Source: Holophaga sp.
GTDB taxonomy: Bacteria; Acidobacteriota; Holophagae; Holophagales; Holophagaceae
DNA length: 18,489 nt
Direction of reading: 5' to 3'
Assembly: GCA_030691225.1 (NCBI GenBank)
Contig: JAUYES010000466.1
Span: 1-18,489, forward strand
Part shown: one piece after another, positions 14,312-18,489 of the stretch
How the letters are laid out: each line of letters starts with the position of its first letter
Position numbering within the stretch: the stretch's first letter is position 1
Made by a program: the position numbers and the translations under genes
Notes under the pieces: model-generated
What the model was told of the DNA's origin: nothing
Database searches by the model: none
The model's input: the letters and a program-made list of their open reading frames with translations, nothing else

Positions 14312-14336
14312 GGAGAGGCGAAATCGCCGATTCTCC
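14312..14336 (-). other. Hairpin between fliB and the TPR glycosyltransferase gene
   Basis: On the minus strand GGAGA-(ATC bulge)-GGCG-ATTT-CGCC-TCTCC forms a nine-pair stem within the 82-base gap. No T-run follows. It could be an RNA processing or stability element separating expression of the two genes. Confidence 0.4.
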
Positions 14337-14354
14337 TATACGGGTCAATGGTTC

Positions 14355-15581
14355 TTATAACAATGAATGAAGTCGTTCGAGGCCGTTCCAGTCTGACTCG
14401 CGCAAGGATTGTTCGACCTTTTTGGTGAGATGGTCGTCGTGCAGGAAGTGCCGACATGAGACTTGGATGGTCTCGGCAAGCTCCGCAGGAGTGAGTAGTG
14501 TCTCCTGGGCGGCGGCTCGTCCCACTAGCAATAACCGGGTAATGGCAAATCGGAGGATGAAGGTGGAGTAGCGTTGGATAGGATTTCCCGAGGCCCAGGG
14601 GAAGTATTCCCGCAGCATCTCGTTCAATAGGTAATGCTCCAGCAGCCAGGGAACGGCCTTTAGGGCTGAATTAAGGCGTGGCAAACCCTGTTCATAGGCG
14701 CGCACCAGGGCAGGGCCATCCGGGGGAAGGCCTTCTCCGATACCCAACCCCTTCGCTGCCTCATCTAGCACCCGGCGGAGGTGGGGTGATGGCAATCCCT
14801 CGCGACAGCCTAAAAAAAACAGGGCTGGGATCTGGGCTTGAACATCGAGAAGTTCGGCGTGGTCTGTCAATGAAGCCATGGCGGCGCCACTCTCTAGATC
14901 GTTCTCCTGGTCCTGGATCAATTGGGGAAGCGAATCCATACGTTTTTGGTTAAGCAATTCGGTTAACCGCTCGCAAAAAATACCGATCAACTTTAACCGA
15001 TTTGAAAGCGAAATCTCCTGACTGCGTAGTATCTGAACTACCAGGGTCCGCACATCGTCCATGGCAGACAATGGGAGGCCGTTCACCGATTTAATGCGGG
15101 AGACGGATGTTTGACTGACGGTCTGAACCTGTCCCACCAAGTCGAAGGCGTCAGAGTAGAGCAGTGCTAGGCGGGCGGCCTCGGGGCAGGAAAGCGTGAG
15201 CGTCATCTGGTGCATATCGCCGAAACGGGAGATCGTTCGGGGGTAGTTCGCACAGGTATCGGAGAGAGCCTTTGCGCCAAGACGTTCCTGAATAAGGCAG
15301 AGCTTCTTATCGGTGAGAAAACCGCAGCATCGACAGTGGTCCTTCGTCAATTCGAGATGCCCGTAATTAGAATGGGAATTAGATTCTGAATTTCGTTTCA
15401 CATGCTTGGCAATCAAGGGCTGCAAAACTGGGTCGAGACAAGATTGATAGTATAGAAATGAATCTTGATCGACTGGGATGCCCCATCCGCCGCAACAGGT
15501 ATCCTCACACTCTCCGCCGATGCAAGAGAATCGACTGACGTAAGCGGGCATCAGCATGGTGTCAGTGACCATCTTTTTCAT
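14355..15581 (-). CDS. fliB: FliB, flagellin lysine N-methylase
   Basis: The protein has 408 residues from the ATG at 15581, chosen because GGAG lies 7 bases upstream; a longer start at 15611 adds ten residues and lacks a ribosome-binding site. The cysteine pattern is diagnostic of FliB: FSCIGGECEDTCCGGW near the N-terminus (C20, C25, C29, C30), then HCRCCGFL, KLCLIQERLG and SDTCANYPR (C83, C85, C86, C95, C110). These cysteines are thought to hold an iron-sulfur cluster. In Salmonella, FliB methylates surface lysines of flagellin using SAM. It is divergent from the GT41 gene and upstream of the TPR-GT9 gene. Flagellin beside it has only five lysines, so the true substrate deserves testing. 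Confidence 0.88.
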   Translation of the reverse strand: MKKMVTDTMLMPAYVSRFSCIGGECEDTCCGGWGIPVDQDSFLYYQSCLDPVLQPLIAKHVKRNSESNSHSNYGHLELTKDHCRCCGFLTDKKLCLIQERLGAKALSDTCANYPRTISRFGDMHQMTLTLSCPEAARLALLYSDAFDLVGQVQTVSQTSVSRIKSVNGLPLSAMDDVRTLVVQILRSQEISLSNRLKLIGIFCERLTELLNQKRMDSLPQLIQDQENDLESGAAMASLTDHAELLDVQAQIPALFFLGCREGLPSPHLRRVLDEAAKGLGIGEGLPPDGPALVRAYEQGLPRLNSALKAVPWLLEHYLLNEMLREYFPWASGNPIQRYSTFILRFAITRLLLVGRAAAQETLLTPAELAETIQVSCRHFLHDDHLTKKVEQSLRESDWNGLERLHSLL

Positions 15582-15813
15582 GTTGCTGCTCCGGCTAGGA
15601 TTGATTGTCATCGGATTATGATCGCACTGAGATGGTCATGGTGGATCGAGTGCCAACGGAAAGGTCCATACTCGAAGAACAACCCAGATTTGTTTCAGGA
15701 AACCCAGGGGGGCTGCGGTGATTCCTCGGTTTTGACCCAAGAATTGATCTCGAATTTTGGAAGCGCAAGAGCCAGACTAGAACGAGGGCTAGCAGGCCTC
15801 CTCGGGAGTTCCA
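15582..15813. other. Divergent intergenic region between fliB and the GT41 gene
   Basis: About 230 bases should hold promoters for both directions. No convincing sigma-70 or sigma-28 site is visible. GGGAG at 15804-15808 is the ribosome-binding site of the plus-strand gene. On the minus strand TTGGCAC (15650-15656) looks like half a sigma-54 site but has no GC at the -12 position. Confidence 0.5.
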
Positions 15814-17451
15814 ATGGATCACCTAGATTCGCGAGCGGCGGAGGGTGTCTCGCTGGCGGGGGCTGGGCATTGGGTCGAAGCAGCCAAAGCTTGCGCCGAA
15901 GTGGTCGCTGGAGGGCGTTCCGACTACCGCATCCATTCCTTGTACGGGAGTGTTCTTATGCGGTGCGGCCGGTACGAGGATGCCCGCGACCAGTTGGGTG
16001 TGGCACTGCTATACAGCCCTGAATCCATCGAAGTCCGCAATAACCTTGCGGCCACCCAGCTCAAGTTGGGCGAACCCTGCCTCACCGAGGAAACTTGTCG
16101 CGCAATCCTAGCGGAATGTCCAGATTACCTCCCTGCCTGGGCTAATCTGGGCCTGGCACTCTGCCATCAAGGACGGGTTCCAGAGGGTCTTGAGGCGATG
16201 CAGCGGGCGATCGAACTTAGTCCCGATGATCCGATCCTGCGGGATAACCTACTGCTGAACCTGAATTACATCGCGACGGATGGCCAAGACCTAGCCTTCG
16301 TTCATGAGGCGTTATGCGGCGATTTAGGCAGATCTCCTAAAAAACCTTTGCCCAATACAGGCTCTCGGCGCATTCGAATCGGGTATGTTTCCAACGATTT
16401 CAAAAGTCACTCGGTATCGTTTTTCATCGCCGGTGTAATCCGGGCCCATAGCCGCAGCGCGTTCGAAGTGTTTTGTTATTCCACAACGCCAGCGCCGGAT
16501 CGGAGGACAGAGAACTTTCGCGAATTGGCTGACCATTTTGTGGATCTTTCGAATTGTTCAGATGTCGAAGCCGCCCAGCGGGTCGAAGCTGACCAGATCG
16601 ATATTCTTGTCGATTTGGGTGGACATACTTCTGGGAATCGCCTTGGCATCTTTGCTTTGCGTCCGGCACCCGTGCAGGTCTCGTATCTTGGCTACCCGGC
16701 CACGACTGGCTGCTCCTTTATCGACTACCGAGTGGTCGATGCCCTCACCGACCCCGAGGAAAATAGCTCCTTTTCGACCGAGCGTCTCGTCCGCTTGACT
16801 CCTCCATTCCTTGCTTATCTCCCTCACTCCACCTTCCCTGCCACGGCTCAGCTGCCCGCGCTTGCCAATGGGTATCTCACGTTTGGATCGTTCAACCACT
16901 CTTCGAAGATTTCAGACGACACCCTCGAGCTTTGGTCCATGGTCCTTACGAAGGTTCCTGATTCGCGCCTGTTCCTCAAAGCCCGTGCCTTCTCCGATGC
17001 CAAAGTCTGCGATGGCTATCGCGAGCGTTTTTCTCAGCGTGGAATTGACGGTGCACGCCTCTCCTTTTCTGGCTTCACCGAGGGCACACAGGAGCACCTC
17101 GCGGCCTACGGAAAGATCGATATTGCCCTCGATACATTTCCGTACAACGGAACAACGACCACCTGTGAGGCCTTGTGGATGGGGGTTCCGGTCATAACTT
17201 TGGTTGGGAATTTGCACGCGGCCAGAGTGGGATACACTCTTTTGACATCGGTGGGTCTTGGAGATCTTGCCGCAACTTCAGCAGCGGATTACGTAGCCCT
17301 CGCGGCGACTTTTCCAGAGGACTTAAACCATCTCGCTAACCTCCGCCGAAGCCTACAGAGGATCGTGGCAAGTTCGGCGCTTTGCGATCCATCCCGATTA
17401 ACGCTGGAGTTGGAAACCGCATATCGGAAGATGCTGGAGGATCATGTTTGA
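15814..17451 (+). CDS. TPR and GT41 O-GlcNAc-transferase-like (SPINDLY family) protein
   Basis: The protein has 545 residues. Residues 1-150 form about four TPRs (IHSLYGSVLMRCGRYEDARD, EVRNNLAATQLKLGE, PAWANLGLALCHQGRVPEGL). Residues about 185-540 form the GT41 catalytic region: RIRIGYVSNDFKSHSV at 186-201 with H199 matching the conserved OGT histidine, GGHTSGNRLGIFALRPAPVQ at 269-288, SYLGYPATTG at 290-299, FGSFNHSSKI at 357-366 with K365 as likely UDP-sugar contact, and DTFPYNGTTTTCEALWMGVP at 440-459. The family transfers GlcNAc or fucose to Ser/Thr of proteins. The nearby Ser/Thr-rich flagellin and FliD are the likely acceptors. It is divergent from fliB and converges on the GT4-methyltransferase gene with a 23-base gap. 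Confidence 0.88.
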   Translation: MDHLDSRAAEGVSLAGAGHWVEAAKACAEVVAGGRSDYRIHSLYGSVLMRCGRYEDARDQLGVALLYSPESIEVRNNLAATQLKLGEPCLTEETCRAILAECPDYLPAWANLGLALCHQGRVPEGLEAMQRAIELSPDDPILRDNLLLNLNYIATDGQDLAFVHEALCGDLGRSPKKPLPNTGSRRIRIGYVSNDFKSHSVSFFIAGVIRAHSRSAFEVFCYSTTPAPDRRTENFRELADHFVDLSNCSDVEAAQRVEADQIDILVDLGGHTSGNRLGIFALRPAPVQVSYLGYPATTGCSFIDYRVVDALTDPEENSSFSTERLVRLTPPFLAYLPHSTFPATAQLPALANGYLTFGSFNHSSKISDDTLELWSMVLTKVPDSRLFLKARAFSDAKVCDGYRERFSQRGIDGARLSFSGFTEGTQEHLAAYGKIDIALDTFPYNGTTTTCEALWMGVPVITLVGNLHAARVGYTLLTSVGLGDLAATSAADYVALAATFPEDLNHLANLRRSLQRIVASSALCDPSRLTLELETAYRKMLEDHV

Positions 17452-17474
17452 ACGCGATGGGGCGGTCCAATCAG

Positions 17475-18489
17475 TCAAAACGGTTTTTCCGCTGTGACGT
17501 TCAAGCTAATGGCCACGCCCTTATAGATCTTGTTGCTTGTGTCGTTGAAGAGCCCGAAAGTGTCCACCCGGTTGATGTTTACAAATCCTGCAATCTCCAA
17601 AAAGGCCGCGAGAAATACCTCGTTCAGTCCAACGATGTGGTAGTCAAACTCGTCGATATGACCTCCGAACATCATTCGCATCACGAAAAAACGCTCCTCG
17701 TCGGTGAGTTTTTCCTTTTCCAAGAGGAGGCTTGCAAGAATGTCTAAGTCGGGGACGCTAATGTAGATTTTTCCGCCTGGAACCAAAACACGATTCCATT
17801 CGGTCAGCGTGGCCGTCAGCTCTTCCATGTAGTCGAAATGTTCGACCACGTGCGAGGCGTAAATTTCGTCAAAGGTAGCGTCGGCAAATTGAGACAGATT
17901 GTTGGCATTGCACACGTGATCGATATCGGGCCCGGGAAGCGCATTAAGGACTTCCCATCCATCGGCGCGAGATTTTCCGCCGATATGTAGTTTCCGACTG
18001 GAGGCAGGAGCGGGGGCCTGATCAAGGATTGCCTTAGTCTGATTCGTGGATTTGTCGGACACAGGAGCCTCGTTTTTAGTTGGTCGTGAGCACTCGAGGC
18101 TTTCGGGTGGATTGCAGGCAATTGCCTCCGTGGACCATTGAATAAGCGCGTTTTCAACCAGATGGGCCATTTTTCGCCAGGAAAAATGGGTGACTCGCTC
18201 TTGGCCCTTTTGAATCATCTGATTTCTGTTTTCTTCCTGCTGAACGCTTAGCAGGGCCTTCCGCATTGCAGGTATGTCATCGGGGCTCACATAGATGGCT
18301 GCATCTCCTGCCACTTCCCCGATGGAGCTGTTGTTGCATGTGATGACAGGGCACGAACATGCCATGGCTTCAAGAATAGGTAGACCAAAACCTTCGTAGC
18401 GAGATGGGTAGGCAAGCGCCAGAGCGCCACCATAGGCGCATTGCAGGTCTTCATCGGAAAGAACGAGGAGGTGGACGCGGGCCGGACCT
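17475..18489 (-). CDS. GT4 glycosyltransferase fused to a SAM methyltransferase, 5' end beyond the window
   Basis: About 337 residues are visible, and the frame stays open to the right edge. The first ~100 residues are the C-terminal half of a GT4 glycosyltransferase: VHLLVLSDEDLQCAYGGALA, then YPSRYEGFGLPILEAMACSC and PVITCNNSSIGEVAGDAAIY, containing the EGFGLPxLEAM nucleotide-sugar motif. A linker rich in Pro, Ser and Thr follows. The C-terminal ~190 residues form a class I SAM methyltransferase: KLHIGGKSRADGWEVLN, FDEIYASHVVEHFDYMEE, NRVLVPGGKIYISVPDLDIL. The product could add a sugar and methylate it or its partner. An ATG at 18365 inside the GT motif is not the real start. Confidence 0.85.
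   Translation of the reverse strand, partial: GPARVHLLVLSDEDLQCAYGGALALAYPSRYEGFGLPILEAMACSCPVITCNNSSIGEVAGDAAIYVSPDDIPAMRKALLSVQQEENRNQMIQKGQERVTHFSWRKMAHLVENALIQWSTEAIACNPPESLECSRPTKNEAPVSDKSTNQTKAILDQAPAPASSRKLHIGGKSRADGWEVLNALPGPDIDHVCNANNLSQFADATFDEIYASHVVEHFDYMEELTATLTEWNRVLVPGGKIYISVPDLDILASLLLEKEKLTDEERFFVMRMMFGGHIDEFDYHIVGLNEVFLAAFLEIAGFVNINRVDTFGLFNDTSNKIYKGVAISLNVTAEKPF

Noticed and set aside
15640..15660. Sigma-54-like half site (TTGGCAC on the minus strand) upstream of fliB
   Set aside because: No GC occurs at the required 10-base distance for the -12 element.
18363..18365. ATG as start of a 296-residue methyltransferase gene
   Set aside because: The frame continues upstream to the window edge through a conserved GT4 motif that includes this Met, so it is internal.
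1..18489. Search by eye for tRNA, rRNA, CRISPR arrays, insertion-sequence ends and phage genes
   Set aside because: No cloverleaf, regular spaced repeats, transposase motif or integrase motif was seen on either strand.

Overview
The window looks like a chromosomal segment of a motile Gram-negative bacterium. The evidence is a LolA-like carrier next to a predicted outer-membrane barrel, flagellar filament genes (flagellin, FlaG, FliD, FliS), signal peptides and moderately high GC. The gene mix (very short flagellin, zinc-ribbon/FHA protein, many TPR proteins) would fit Acidobacteriota of the Holophaga/Geothrix type. That placement is an impression from protein character, not a measured result.

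Bases 1-4009, minus strand, carry a five-gene run, read in the order YycJ/WalJ-like metallo-hydrolase, beta-barrel-like secreted protein, LolA-like protein, zinc-ribbon/FHA protein, TPR protein. The last gene runs off the left edge. Gaps are short, and the barrel and lolA-like genes overlap as TGATG, so translation is probably coupled. The set suggests an envelope module with a cytoplasmic phosphothreonine-reading partner.

Bases 4211-7866, plus strand, are housekeeping or metabolic: a small-family transaldolase (TalC/FSA), a 90-residue secreted basic protein with its own promoter, an acyl-CoA carboxylase carboxyltransferase subunit, and a secreted ankyrin-TPR protein.

Bases 7881-12488, plus strand, are a flagellar filament locus: a degenerate flagellin-like protein, the main 200-residue flagellin, flaG, fliD, fliS and a 99-residue gene overlapping fliS. 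The flagellin has a good sigma-28 promoter and a compact leader with two tandem hairpins. The second hairpin presents GGA in its loop, and another GGA overlaps the ribosome-binding site, which resembles CsrA control of flagellin translation.

Bases 12497-18489 look like a protein-modification island attached to the filament locus: a TPR glycosyltransferase of the GT9-like type and fliB (flagellin lysine N-methylase) on the minus strand, a divergent TPR-GT41 O-GlcNAc-transferase-like (SPINDLY) gene on the plus strand, and a GT4 glycosyltransferase fused to a SAM methyltransferase on the minus strand, running off the right edge. Together these predict a filament that is both O-glycosylated and lysine-methylated. 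No RNA genes, insertion sequences or CRISPR arrays were seen, and no gap between genes exceeds 300 bases.
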